Assembly: GCF_022376445.1 (NCBI RefSeq)
Contig: NW_025955005.1
Coordinates: forward strand, 226,019 to 290,018
Length of the DNA: 64,000 nt
Origin: Fomitopsis serialis
Taxonomy: Eukaryota > Basidiomycota > Agaricomycetes > Polyporales > Fomitopsidaceae
Reading direction: 5' to 3'
Made by a program: the position numbers and the translations under genes. Below are positions 36,601 through 48,205 of this stretch, piece after piece. Under the pieces are notes generated by a model, which saw only the letters and a list, made by a program, of their open reading frames with translations, had not been told where the DNA came from and made no database searches. The first letter of the stretch is position 1. The number at the start of each line of letters is the position of its first letter.

Positions 36601-39125
36601 GCTGGCATGGACTTCGAAGACCTCTGAGCCAAGTGCGTGCCCAGGAACCGTCATTGACAATGGGTATTGGCCCAGTTGAATGACTCATTGCACCCGCCTC
36701 GTGCGTCTGTGACATTCACTCCACTCCGACTCAATGCAGATGTACGCATGATGACCAGCTGCACGCCGTCGTGCGTTCATCTCGAGAGACAAGATTCTGT
36801 TGTATGTGAGGGGGCCGTCATCTTCTGCGGCGCTGATTGGCCTGCGCTTATAGGTGCCATTCAGCAGGAAATTTTACCTGCGGATGACCTTAGACGGGCA
36901 GCAGTGCGTAATTCGTCTAGACAGGACAGATGGCAGCTGTTCCGTCATCGGTTAACATTCCCGCCATACTCTGCAGAAGCAGCTCCCTCATAGGCATGTA
37001 CCATGCTCGGCAGGGCTTCGCGTCCTATGATAGCCGGTGTCCTACTGCCCGAGGTCACCGACACGTAATACTACGAGTACCGTTTTCGCGGTGTGCATCG
37101 CAAATGGACAGCTGCTTCCAGTGAGGTGCTCATCGTCTACGTCAGGTTTCCAAGCCGTCGATTCTACGGGATATGGACTTGAACGACGGACAAGAGAGAG
37201 CTGTCTTCCATTGCGTCGTGGTGTGTCTCAATCGAGCGCAGACAACGTACGAGGTATTATATTTTCTCACTACGCCCGAAGGTCGTTGTTATTACCGGAC
37301 ACGAGCGCGATGCGCCTATCATCTGATTCTACCGCTCCGAGGGAACCGTTCCTTTGTCGTACGGCTCCACAGAACGAGCTCGCGCATTGTATCTACGGAC
37401 ACCGTGACATGGTGTCCGAACCGTCTACGGCTGTTTAGCCGTCGTCGTGTGTGTACCTTCGCGATGTTCAAGTTGACCAGTCTCCCACAGTCGGCGGCGG
37501 CAGGTAAGCCTTGATGTACCCTGCTTGTACAATCATTTGCATAATGGTTGTCGTTTTGCGTTTTCCAGCGTACGGGGCTGTGGCTCCCCGCCCCGCTTCT
37601 GCCACGGCACACACCGGCAGGACGACCACAGCACCTGGGCCCCTCGTCCGAACTATTCGGGATACCTGGGATCTTGCTGATTACCTTGTGGCGGAGATGC
37701 AGGCTAGAAGTTGTCATGAGTTTCGTGACCGAAGTTGAGAAGAGACTGTCGTGGGCTACTCTGCGCACTCTGCGCAAACGATGGCACTGACCAGCTGCGG
37801 TGCCAGTGTGCCAGGGCTAGCCAAAGAGGGCCAAACAAGTTTCTCGTCGCGCGTGCATGCGACGATCATTATGCAGACGACTGCAATCGCGGTTGTCTGG
37901 GACGTTCTGCAATGTATGGTCTACACTGAGGCTCAAGATCGCTTTAAACAGTGCATTCCACCCTTGTCTACCGTCACGATACGGACACACTGCTGGACTC
38001 CGGTCTCGGAGAGATCGTCTACTCGAACCAGGTCAGTACGTCACGTTCCTTCTCACCAAGGCGGCACTGCACTGCGAGAGCATGTGTCGAGACATGCGCC
38101 GTCCCACCTGTCATCCCACGACACTATCTGATGATGCGCTGTCCGAGGACTACATTTCAGATAGACTCAGAGAAACCGCAACCTTGGCCCGGCTCCCGTA
38201 GTCAGTACTAGTCAGTGTTCATCCGGTCTCCAAGACGGCCAGCAGGAATTACCAGAATTCTCACTCCGATCACGTATCGGCCAAGGGAGGGGCCACTAAA
38301 TGTGCTCAATGGTACGTTTCACAGGCTGACGTTCCGCCGCATGCTTACCTTTGCGTTCCATCCGAGATGGGCCGGAAGTTCATGATAGCCCACACTGAGC
38401 ACGACCCTATGACGCATGTGCACATCCGCGGGCTGCACACTCAAGCTCAAGCTGGAAACACCCAGTGAAGTGAATCCCGATCTTGGTGAACATACTACCT
38501 TTCCAGCGGCGCCAGACATCGCAAACATCCGAGTTGCACTTCTCGATTCAATCCACTACAGAGGACATCTGGCTGGCACAGTTTTCGCTCCAAGGATCTG
38601 TAGGCCACATTGGATCGGATCGTGTCACTTGCGCATCAGTATCGTCGTCTCAAGACACTATGCCCATTCTCAAACTAACGCCCGTGTGGCCCGAGCGCTT
38701 CCATCGCTAGTCGGTCAAGAATCTGGACCGCGGCAGCACTCACTCGTTCCCGCCACCAGTGGGTTGTTGATGTCTCATCCTAGAGAAACTCAATCCCGAC
38801 AAGACAGGAAGCTAGTACCTTGATCCGAGGTTTTCTGTCTGTGAGTGAACTGGCGTGTGGCGGATCCCTTTGAGCTGGGCCGATGGCCATGATACCTTTC
38901 CCATCGGGAACAGGCTATGTAGCCGATAGGATGGGTGTCTTCTTGACACCTTTTAGCACCAGACCTTACATGTTGAGTCCGATACCTCAGACGGGTCAGT
39001 ACTCGTGTCGCTCACGGTGAGCCTTACTGGCATTCTGTATATAAGGCCAGCATGCCTGGCCTTGACTCACCAATCTCACCTACCGCTTCAACCCCACCAC
39101 GCAAAGAGCCATCAATCCGAAATCG
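33665..39125. other. 5.4 kb without recognised genes
   Basis: Many short frames occur on both strands but none has a domain motif, and I could not chain them with splice sites into a coherent protein. Base composition changes within it (GC-rich at 34.2-35.4 kb). It may hold decayed genes or transposon remnants, or lineage-specific genes I cannot recognise. Confidence 0.45.
39038..39044 (+). promoter_or_regulatory. TATA box of terpene synthase 1
   Basis: TATATAA lies ~85 bp upstream of the inferred start at 39126. A similar box precedes the second terpene synthase at nearly the same distance. Confidence 0.6.
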
Positions 39126-40219
39126 ATGGTAAGCCAAGCGAAGACACGCACTGTACACGCTAGAAGCTAATGTATTCGTGGGCCCACAGTCATCCACCCT
39201 CAGTATATCCCAGGACGCGATTCGGGACTTCCTCCGCAAGGTCAACGTCGAGTTTCCTCAATACGTCCGCGACCATGAACTGGAGCTTCGAGTGAAGGAG
39301 ATCGTCAAGCACTGGGGCGACGAACAGGCGTTGCGGCCCTACGTCATCACGGCCTTGATCCTCACCATCACCGCCTACGCGCACGTCTCCGACCTAGAGA
39401 CACGGGTGCTCATCACGCTCTTCACCACGCTGATCATCGCCATGGACGACCCCGTCGTCTTCAACGGACTCATCCCCGGCGACTTCCACCGCAAGATGTG
39501 CACCGGCGTCATTCAGCAGGAGCACGGCATGCTCGGCGAACTCACCAAGGTCCTCCAGAGTATGTGGGACCACTATCCCAGCTTCTCGGCGAACACTGTC
39601 TACGCGTCCGCTCTCCGCTTTGTGAATGCGTCGGTTATGGAGAACGAGTGGCGCGGGGAGGTCTATACCCTGGAGGCGCGTCCGTTTCTGGAATACAAGC
39701 GCAGCATGACAGCCACTACGGAAGCCTATGCCTGCTTCATCTGGCCACGGGCGCAGTTCCCGGACTATCGGGTCTACGTACGGGCGATACCGTGAGTCAC
39801 GCAGGTGGTTTGAGGGCCGCTCCGGCTGACAAAGATCAACCACCCACAGAGACACGATGCTGTATGTCAGCTATGTCAAGTAAGTGACATATATCTGGTC
39901 TCCATACGGCACTCATGCTTACACCACACGCAGTGACATACTCTCCTTCTACAAGGAAGAGCTCGCGGGCGAAGAAGACAACTACATTCACGAGCGCGCT
40001 CTGGCTACCGGTTCGTCGGCATCGGACGCCCTGCAGGGCGTCATCGACGACACGATCACGGCTGTCAAGCGTGTTCGCAGTGTGCTGGGAAACGGGGAGG
40101 CAAGAGCGGCTTGGGAGAACTTCGCAGCTGGGTATATCAGTGTGCACACCCATAATCCGCGGTATCGCTTGAAGGATATCCTGGGTGGCGAATACATCAT
40201 AGACGTAACTAGTTATTGA
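39126..40219 (+). CDS. TRI5-like sesquiterpene synthase (copy 1)
   Basis: Trichodiene-synthase-like class I terpene cyclase, expected to ionise and cyclise farnesyl diphosphate. Exons are 39126-39128 (ATG only), 39190-39791, 39850-39879 and 39934-40219, 306 aa with all phases closed. Motifs: an N-terminal helix (QDAIRDFLRKV), the metal-binding aspartates in LIIAMDDPVVF, and the NSE/DTE motif NDILSFYKEELAGEEDNYI formed across the last intron. RYRLKD lies near the C-terminus. The TRI5 family match rests mainly on the NDxxSFYKE motif, size and helix pattern. No P450, acetyltransferase or other tailoring gene is adjacent. The product cannot be predicted. Confidence 0.87.
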
Positions 40220-41924
40220 TTTAATGGCCCTCTACTTGTGTACTATCTCGGCTTATATCCGTGCGATAATATCTTCACGAGTTTGATTTAGTAACGATTA
40301 GACGTGCACACCAGTCCGGGCGAAAAGCGGGCAGGCAGTTCAATAGGCTATGGCATCAAGACTCGGATATGAAACTCTCCACCAGACTTCATCTGCACTG
40401 TATGCAGAAATCGCCCTACCCAGTCACAACACAGCGCAAGTCGGCTTCTCGAGATACTTACTGCGCTCTCAGGCGCTTCAACTTCTTTTCAGTTGAAGTT
40501 TCCTAAAGTGGATGTTCTGTGGCGGCGTTGAGTGCGTTCGATCTGAGATCTGGATCTGAGCGCACGCCCAACTTTGGACTCGGCCCTCTTCACTGGCGAC
40601 TTCCAACTCCCGTCCGTGGACCCGAGAACAATATGGCCCCGAATTGGCCCAGGCTCGTTTCCCATACAAGAGCGAAGGCCGCGGCGTTCTCCCCGTCAAT
40701 AGCGACCGAAGTGGGCTCGTGACCACCGCCCGACGGTGTTGGCAACGGTCATGCCGTCACGGTGACACTGACAGTGGCCGTGAACTCCTGAATCGGGCAT
40801 GTCCGGTCTGCAATGAGACTTTCATGCCTTTTTCGGCTTTCATGCACACCACTTCGTTAACTTCATTCCTCCTCGAAGCTTGAACGTATTTGATGCCGAC
40901 CCATAATGAGCGCCAGCTGGACATCGGTGCAACATTCAGGTGGGTGTTCATGCATCATGCGTAGAAGATGGATGTGCTGTTAACAGAACAGGCAGACACA
41001 GTCGTTTCCACTTTCATCGCAAGCAGTCAATTGGCTGGGCTAATATACGTTAGCACGCGCGGATATGATAAGTACATCGTCCCTTTGCAGACTGTACACT
41101 GTGCCAACCTTAGCCGTAATATTGCTACTAAACAAGCCTCCGAGCCCACTGCACAGCAACGCCCGAGGCACGTTTCGATGACATGTACTCGTATCTGTCG
41201 GCCACGCGAAACCGCCACTGTCGGTTGGTGTCCTGTTGCACGCTAGAACTCAGAGTGGCTGAGGCGTCCATCCGGCTCCAAGCCTCCAACGACGTCGGTG
41301 AGTACAGCTTCAGTGGAAAAGGTACGTGCATTCCAGTTCCTGGAGAGGAGACTAAGGTTCGCAGGAGAGAGCAGCGTTGATCAACATAACTGCTTGTGGA
41401 TCGTTCAGCGACTCCGCAACCCAGACCGGAGACAGCGATACACCATATGCCGAGTAACGAACTCTGGATAGCTTCATTGAGTGAATGCGTTGTGATCAGT
41501 CTCCCTTTTCACCGGTTTGTGCAGGCGGTTTCACTGACATGTGTGCGGAGGGCCACTGGCTGTTGCGAAGTATTCGGACCCGTCCAAGTCATTGCCTTCT
41601 ACGTGGGGCCTTCACCGTTCCATGCCTGGACCGGAACTAATTGCGACCGCCACAGGGCCAAGTACAGGTATGGTCGTGCTCAATGTCGATTGCCACGCCT
41701 CTACGACCACTGACCGGCACTGATCACCATTCATCGTCGCTCATGGAGTGATAAGTCCGCGGAAGAAAGGAGGTGTCCTGTCCAGGCTATGCCGCCGCTG
41801 GCGAATGCCATGTACGCAACTAAGCTCGAGCGGAAGCAGAAAGGTATAAAATGGATCGTCAGGGACTATTCTACGTCGCCATTCAACAAGCTCTGCTGTC
41901 TCGCAACCTCCTCCAAGCCTCATC
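40220..41924. other. intergenic between the terpene synthases
   Basis: 1.7 kb without a recognised gene. A TATAAA box at about 41844-41849 serves the next gene. Confidence 0.55.
41844..41849 (+). promoter_or_regulatory. TATA box of terpene synthase 2
   Basis: TATAAA lies ~80 bp upstream of the ATG at 41925, matching the spacing seen in the paralogue. Confidence 0.6.
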
Positions 41925-43011
41925 ATGACACAGGTAGGCTGCATTGCGTCGCTTATCTCTCTCGGTCTCACGAACAGTATCCAGTCTTCAGCTCTACTAC
42001 TCGCTCAACAAGCAGTCCGAAGCTTCCTGGACAACGTCGACGTCGACCTCCCCAAGTACACCCGCGACCTGGAACTCGAGCGGCGAGTGAACGAGATCGT
42101 CAGCCAGTTGGGGGATGAACGTACCATGCGTCCCTACGTCGTCCCCGCGACCATCCTCACCATCACCGCATACGCCCACATCACCGACATGGAGACGAAG
42201 GTCCACGTGACGGTCTTCACCACCTTCATCGCCATCATGGACGACCCAGCTTTCTTCGACGGCCTGACCCCCGCGGACTTCCACCGCAACATGTGCTCCG
42301 GCGTCGTCCAGCGCGATCCCGGCCTCCTGGGGGAGTTCACGAAGGTGCTCGGGCGCATGTGGGACCACTATCCGGGCTTCACGGCGAACACGATATACGC
42401 GTCCGCGCTCCGGTTCATCAACGCGTCTGTTATGGAGAACGAGTGGCAGGGCGAGACGTTCTGCCGGGAGGCACGGCCGTTCGTGGAGTACAAACGCAGC
42501 ATGACGGCTACTACGGAAGCGTACGCCTGCTTCATCTGGCCAATAGCCCAGTTCCCCGACTATAGGGCGTATGTGCAAGCCATCCCGTACGTGTAGCCGT
42601 ACTGTCTCGTAGTCGCGCTTACTGAACGTGGGGGACAGTGACACGATGTTGTACGTCAGCCACGTGAAGTGAGCATCAACCGTGCTTGACCTTGTCCCGT
42701 TATCAGACGCTCACGTATATCACAGTGACATCCTGTCGTTTTACAAAGAGGAACTCGCGGGAGAGAAGGACAACTACATCCACGAACGCGCGCTGGCTAC
42801 GGGGAGGCCAACAGCACAAGTCCTACAAGAACTGACTGGCGAGACCATCGCTGCGGTGAAGCGTGTCCGATACGTGCTGAGGGATACAGATGCGCGGGCG
42901 GCATGGGAGAACTTCGCGGCGGGCTACATCAGGGTACACACTGACAGTTCTCGGTATCGTCTCAAGGATATCCTGGGAGGCGAGTATCTACTCGATATCT
43001 CTAGTGATTGA
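41925..43011 (+). CDS. TRI5-like sesquiterpene synthase (copy 2)
   Basis: Tandem paralogue of the gene at 39126. Exons are 41925-41933, 41985-42586, 42639-42668 and 42726-43011 (308 aa); exons 2-4 have exactly the same lengths (602, 30 and 286 nt) as in copy 1. The first intron (51 bp) is chosen so that MTQ-SSALLLAQQAVRSFL aligns with copy 1; an unspliced in-frame start is also possible. Motifs are FIAIMDDPAFF and NDILSFYKEELAGEKDNYI. The C-terminus reads SSRYRLKDILGGEYL. Large blocks such as WDHYPGFTANTIYASALRF are nearly identical to copy 1, indicating a fairly recent duplication. Confidence 0.87.
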
Positions 43012-43452
43012 GACTCAGACCTATACTGCTTGTGTTCTACGTGTCCATAGATGTACTGTACCGTCCGTGCCCTCGTAGTGATATGATAGAATGCTCAGTG
43101 TGATAATCCATATCAACATACGTTAGATGACACCTGCCACGAGTCGGACGTCGATACAAATCGATCATTGCGTTGACATGAACGATCGGAGGGGTACGAA
43201 GATTTGTACGAGGTCTGCTCTGGATCGGAAGGTGAGATCTTGAGACTAGACATAGGTGGGCTACTATTTCCTGGCATAGAAGGCGCCCCATACAGACAGC
43301 TTTTGCAGCGTGCAGTAACCTCAACACGATGTCCGCAACATATAGCGCGAGTTAACAAAGCACAGGTTCGTGCTAGTATGATACAACAATCACGGCAGGG
43401 TACTTGTACACAGTAAAGGTTTAACATTCTCCCAGCCAGATTCCCATCCCAC
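43012..43452. other. intergenic, no gene recognised
   Basis: 441 bp between convergent genes; no coding signal is seen. Confidence 0.5.
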
Positions 43453-44310
43453 TCATCCTACATTAACGCCACCCTCGTTCAGCATATGAAAGAGATACTC
43501 TTTCCATGCACTCTTCAGATACCCCGGTTTGTCCAACAGGAACGCGGGCGTCATAATCTCCGAAATATCAAAACCAACGACGTGCGCGACGACAAACAGA
43601 GAGCCACATGGCCCGTAACCCTTCGACATCAACTCCCTGCAAGCCTGTAGCCTGGTGCGCATCATCTCGATGTCCCATTCAAAGAGGGTGGCAGATGAAG
43701 ATAGAGTCTCAAGCTGGGCATCCGTGACATAGAAGCGCGTCTCGGGCCGTACGTGTTGGGCATTGGGCCGGGGTCGTAGGTTGATGACTACCACGTCCTC
43801 CCGCTCTTTCTAGGCAGCGATGGGGTCGGTACAGGCCGGGGGTAGGTAGTGGGCGCGAACGCAAGTCACGGCAGCATCGATCATGACGAGCTCGTGTGTG
43901 CGTCGGAACTCGTGCAGAGCTTTGAACAGCTCATCCGAGGATGTCTCGGCAAGAGCGTACGACTCTTGGTTCTGCTTGCAGATCTTCTTGTGAATGGGCC
44001 AGGCAGCCTTTTGACACCGCTTGTCCTGCACAAACCCACATGCAACGCGTCCGAAGCTTCAAGCCCAACGTGCGTCGCGAGAGATTCCGGGATATCATGC
44101 ACATGATGGAGCAGAACTTGAACGTACACAGTATTTTTCTATCTTGCATGCAGCGCATCGTCTCAAGATTGCTCCCTCACCCGCTGTTTTCGAGCAGTAC
44201 GTGCACTGTCGATAAAGAGGCTGTCTTGAGATGAGTTTGGAGTACCGTGCGTAGTAAGGTACACGAGAGGGGGTTTGCTGGGCCGCAGGCGGTTGAGATG
44301 GAGGACTCAT
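43453..44310 (-). CDS. MYND zinc-finger protein, in-frame stop
   Basis: MYND fingers mediate protein interactions. Exon 1 (44310-44128) gives MSPPSQPPAAQ and the first half of the finger, CTYCSKTAGEGAILRRCAACKIEKYC. Exon 2 starts at 44025 with DKRCQKAAWPIHKKICK, completing it. The reading runs MIDAAVTCVRAHYLPPA to a TAG at 43812-43810. Beyond it the same frame continues as EDVVVINLRPRPNAQ and IMTPAFLLDKPGYLKSAW to 43453. The stop may be a nonsense mutation. Alternatively a 60 bp GTGACT...CTAG segment ending exactly at the TAG may be an intron, but that would delete residues kept in the relic at 56.8-57.3 kb. The C-terminal region is typical of polypore MYND proteins. Confidence 0.7.
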
Positions 44311-44898
44311 GGCAGTGCACCACGCCAGCGTAGAACGCTGCCATTTTGCGGGGAGACAGTGACGCTGGTAACGTATGGCAGCAGATGGCCCCGTTCTAAT
44401 AAAGCCATCTCAATTACTACTTACTACCTGTCTCGTCCACTGTCCAGAGATTGTGACCTCAGGCTGCCAGGCGATCACACCAGGCAGCGTCTTTGCCCTA
44501 TAATCATAGAGTAACCGACGTGCCGAAACCACCAATGGTATAGGGCCAGCCGACGGCGGCCGACGCTTTATACACAACCCACACCCGTTGATTGGCCGAC
44601 CGTCGGCTACAAAAGAAACCGAGCGGCTGTACGCAGCTTGTACTAGGGCGCGTCTACGTGCGCGGCGCCAGGCCCTTGCAAGAGGCGGGCATTTCATGCG
44701 CGGATTGCGCGGCGGATTGGCCATGATGAAGACATCTACCCGGGTCGGCCGGGCTTTCTTTCGCAGCGAGCGCATTGCCTAAGTGACAAGTCGACTGGGA
44801 GAAAGCGAGCTGAGTGTCGCAAACACTGAATATATGTAGTGGTGTAGCCAGAACGTGTGTAGTAGTACTACGGGATAGTAATGTGGGCGGCGCCCACC
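44311..44898. other. intergenic, no gene recognised
   Basis: 588 bp with GC-rich palindromic patches (around 44540-44610) but no gene. Confidence 0.45.
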
Positions 44899-45575
44899 TC
44901 AAATAACATCCCGCCCGTCTTCCTCGAACAGATCCTCCACGTACCGCTCTAAGTCCATCGCCTGCTGCTCCGTCGACGCCCAAACTGCCATGTACCATAC
45001 TAAAGGAGCGCCCTGCGGCGCGCTCGACACCTTCGACGCCGTCACTAACAGGCCGGTGCGCTTCACGTACGCCTCGTAGTGCACCCTGAAAGATTCAGTA
45101 ATGGAACCTAGAATGAAAAAAAAAGGCAACGTACCATGGGTGAGGCTTCATGTCCTCGACGATCCACCGTATGCTAGCCAATGCGTCGTGAGGCGCGAGC
45201 GAGCGGGGCATGGCAGGCGCATCCTCGCTGGGCCGGACGTAGAAGGCGGCGCGAGTGCATCCAGCGGGAGAGCCGCCGTCTCTATGCGGGCGGCGGCGGG
45301 TATTGCGGGGGTGCGCGCCGCGTGGACCGACGGATTGCGGGGTTTCGGCGGAGCTCAGCGCCCGCAGCCGGTGCGACTCCAAGCGCGGAGTGAGCGACGT
45401 CAGTGGCGGGAGTCCCTGGGGTGTCGGCGTGGCCGGCCGCAGGAGCTATCGCAGTGGCGGCGGCCAGAGCAAGCGGGGCGGTATCATGCGAGACGGGGTG
45501 GAGCGATGGACGGATACGAGCGCCGCGTGGGGCGAGACGAGGGGAGGCGGGGGCTGAGCTCGAGGAGTCGGTCAT
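44899..45575 (-). CDS. hypothetical protein, Ala/Pro-rich N-terminus
   Basis: Not recognised. A minus-strand reading ends ...DLERYVEDLFEEDGRDVI at 44899. Upstream, a clear intron (GTACGT ... CAG, ~52 bp, with a poly-T tract) joins MKPHPW to VHYEAYVKRTGLLVTAS. Further upstream SEDAPAMPRSLAPHDALASIR continues into an Ala/Pro-rich region that seems to start MTDSSSSAPASPRL at 45575, through another less certain splice near 45330-45280. The compact C-terminal ~110 residues (VWYMAVWASTEQQAMDLE) look like a real folded domain. Confidence 0.5.
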
Positions 45576-47568
45576 GGGCGAGATGTTGCGTTGGGGACGT
45601 GGGAGAAGCGGCGGTCGCCCTGCAAGTTTAAGTGGTAGAATGAGGAGGCGCGCAGCCCCAGGGTACTCGCGATCACGTGTTTCCCGATCGACAGGTATGA
45701 TGGATCCACGGGAAAATCATGGGTTTCAAATTGCGCGCGGTTGCGGCGCATTGCACTGCGCGGCCGCGCGGTGCTCGCGGGGGAGTCGAACCCGCCATTC
45801 TTTGCGCGGGATCACGCAAACTGGAATGCCATTGGTGCGGCAAACATCGGCCCACAGGCAGTAAAACGCCGGCGGGGTGGCGGATCGCTCGCGGGATGGC
45901 TGGGGCGCCAAATGGGCGCTCCCTCGCTGCGCTGTGGATCGCCCCGCCGCCCGCCGTCACCGCCTGCGGCAACGCGGGCCCTGTCTCGGTTACGTCCCCA
46001 TCGCAATCGGTCACACGCTCTGTTCGCAGCACGACGAAGCCCGTTCAAAACGGGCAGTGAGAAAGCGCCGGCCACCAACGTGACATTGGCTGCGCCATTT
46101 CGCACTGGCGCAGCCAATGTCGGCTAGCGAATGACATCGCAACTAGCCGACGCCCGCTCCCCGAGGACCATTGGCATAGCCGACGTTGGGCGGTCGATCA
46201 ACGTTAACCATCCAAGCTCGTCAGCCAAGATCAGCCAGGGCATAGAAGTCAACTCAATATTATTTTATTGATCACTACTACTGTACAGAACAGCGCTAGC
46301 TACTCATAATGTACCGTAGAAAAGTGCGAGCTACCGTCTGCCCAGTGGGTGCGCGCAGCAGGCTCTCTCCCGCTCGTCCTGTTCGTACTCGGTGGCCTGG
46401 CTCCTCCTCGGGCTAGGATGCGGCACACTCATCCTTCACGGGCGTATGCGCGTCGAGCTGGGGTATGCCCGGCTGTTGCTCGGCAGGCCATTGCACGCCG
46501 CGCCGGATGCCTGGTGGACTGTTGCTTGTCGCAGTGCTGCTCGTTGAGCTGCGCTGTACCGAGCATTATGTACGGCGAACTGGCCCGCGTCGTACCCGTG
46601 CGCGTCGGTTCGTGATCCGTATCTGTTAGGCGGCCAATTCTTCGATGCCAGTGGGTCCGTGCGCGGTATGGGTTTGCACCAACGGGCTTGTGTCGTCGGC
46701 TGGTCGCGCGCCGTCAGATTTCGCATGCACTCACACTCCGTCTTCGTCGATATCTCGTACTTCGGGCCGTACACCTCGTCCCAGTGCTGCAAGTCGATGT
46801 GGCGCGGCGTCCGTGGGATGAGGAGCAGGAATTCCACGTAGAACACCGAGTCAGAGACCGTGCGGCAAAGGCGGGGGAGGAGCGGCTTGCCGCGGTTCGC
46901 CGCAGAGAGTGCACGCCAAACGAGGTAGGTGACGAGCGAGCGGTTAAGGCAGTTGGTGGAGAGGATACGCCGCGCGAGGTGCTGGAACCGAGCGAACCGG
47001 TAGGGCCGTCTTCGTCGGGCTCGTCTCTGTCCAGTCGTCCTGGTGGACAATCACTTGCCGGGGTTGGCAATGGGGTCGGGATGGACAGCGGTGCACTCAC
47101 CTGACATGCTGACCCTGCGGCCGCAACCCACGGATGCGCGGGTGAGCAGGAGATGAGGCAAGCGTGACTTGGTATGTGGTGAATGAGTGAGCGAGCGCGA
47201 GAGGGCAGAACTTGGGGGTGAGAGCGGCGCGCGGGTGGGCAAGCGAATGAGTGAGAGGATGGGCTGGATGCGCGAGCTGGTGGACAAGTAGGCACCACGA
47301 CTCGGAGCTTTAAGCTCGTCAATGCGCGTAGCAACAGAAGTCGTTATATAGTTGGTACAGAACAGAGGACTCACATTTGGTTTTCGTCTCTCTGCTTAGC
47401 CCTCGCCCATCGCTCTTGCTCCTCATTCTTGTGACTTCTCCGTCTGGACTCGTTTTGCGCTTGATCCCGTCGTGTTCGAGCTGTGGAACGGTACGAGTGC
47501 CTCAAGCGCGTCGCGACAGTGTTCCAATGCGCGTGCCGTCCGTTACGGAGTGGCCCATCTGCGTGTAC
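45576..47568. other. GC-rich region with palindromes; possible unrecognised gene
   Basis: Several inverted repeats occur (see 46083-46120). A minus-strand frame at 46436-47050 contains segments that look coding, such as LVTYLVWRALSAANRGKPLLP and DSVFYVEFLLLIPRTPRHIDL. I could not extend it into a family or confirm a start. It is an unrecognised, possibly real gene. Confidence 0.35.
46083..46120. repeat. perfect 15-bp inverted repeat
   Basis: Arms 46083-46097 and 46106-46120 (ACATTGGCTGCGCCA and its complement) flank an 8 bp loop. Related CATTGG/GCCGAC words recur nearby, suggesting non-autonomous element debris. Confidence 0.75.
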
Positions 47569-47570
47569 TA

Positions 47571-48203
47571 CAGTCATCGACGGCTCCTTGAGACACCCCC
47601 GGTCCTTGAGACAGCGGGCTTCAGTGCGTGCTCAGTGAAGCCTGCTAGCCTAGAAAAATGACAACAATTTGCTTACCGTTGTCATGTACCTACTGAGACC
47701 GTGTTTGCGATGGTGCGAGCGCTGGTCGCTGCACGGTATGTCGAAGAACATGGAAAACCACATTTCATGAATTTCATTACCCGATTTAGCAAGTACCATT
47801 ACATAATCATACCGGCCCATAATCCCTACTATGCGGAACGGCGCGAAAGTGGGGGTTAAACACAAAGGAAGTTTCCTTTGTACTGTCAGTGATCATTCCA
47901 ATGGTTTGTAAGGATATTTCACTTGAGGAAAGAGTCTGGAAGAGCCATCTGCACTGATGAGCACTTGGGATAGTTACCATTTTAGGCAGGTGTCTCAAGG
48001 ACCGGGCAAGGTCTTGATAAGAAAAATCGCGACTGATCTCCTTAGTGTGCAACGCTCGCTCTATGGATAAGGATACAATTTTTTTGTAGGATGCCTTGGA
48101 CATGCCTGATTGTGCGTACACTGTCCGATCTCGAAGAGTACGCGGTGTTCCGATGCAAGACGCCAAACGCGATTTGGGCGTCTCAAGGAGCCGTCGATGA
48201 CTG
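47571..48203. mobile_element. 633-bp TIR element with TA target duplication (Tc1/mariner-like, non-autonomous)
   Basis: A perfect 24-bp terminal inverted repeat begins CAGTCATCGACGG on the left (47571-47594) and ends with its complement on the right (48180-48203). TA dinucleotides flank both ends (47569-47570, 48204-48205). A second, internal inverted pair, CCCGGTCCTTGAGAC (ending near 47612) and its complement (starting near 47992), repeats the GTCCTTGAGAC core. A CAGT start and TA duplication are features of Tc1/mariner elements. No transposase motif is visible inside, only a short minus-strand frame (MSKASYKKIVSLSIERAL). Confidence 0.7.
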
Positions 48204-48205
48204 TA

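Noticed and set aside
39126..44310. Full terpenoid biosynthetic cluster
   Set aside because: Only the two cyclases are present; the neighbouring MYND and F-box-type genes are not known tailoring enzymes.
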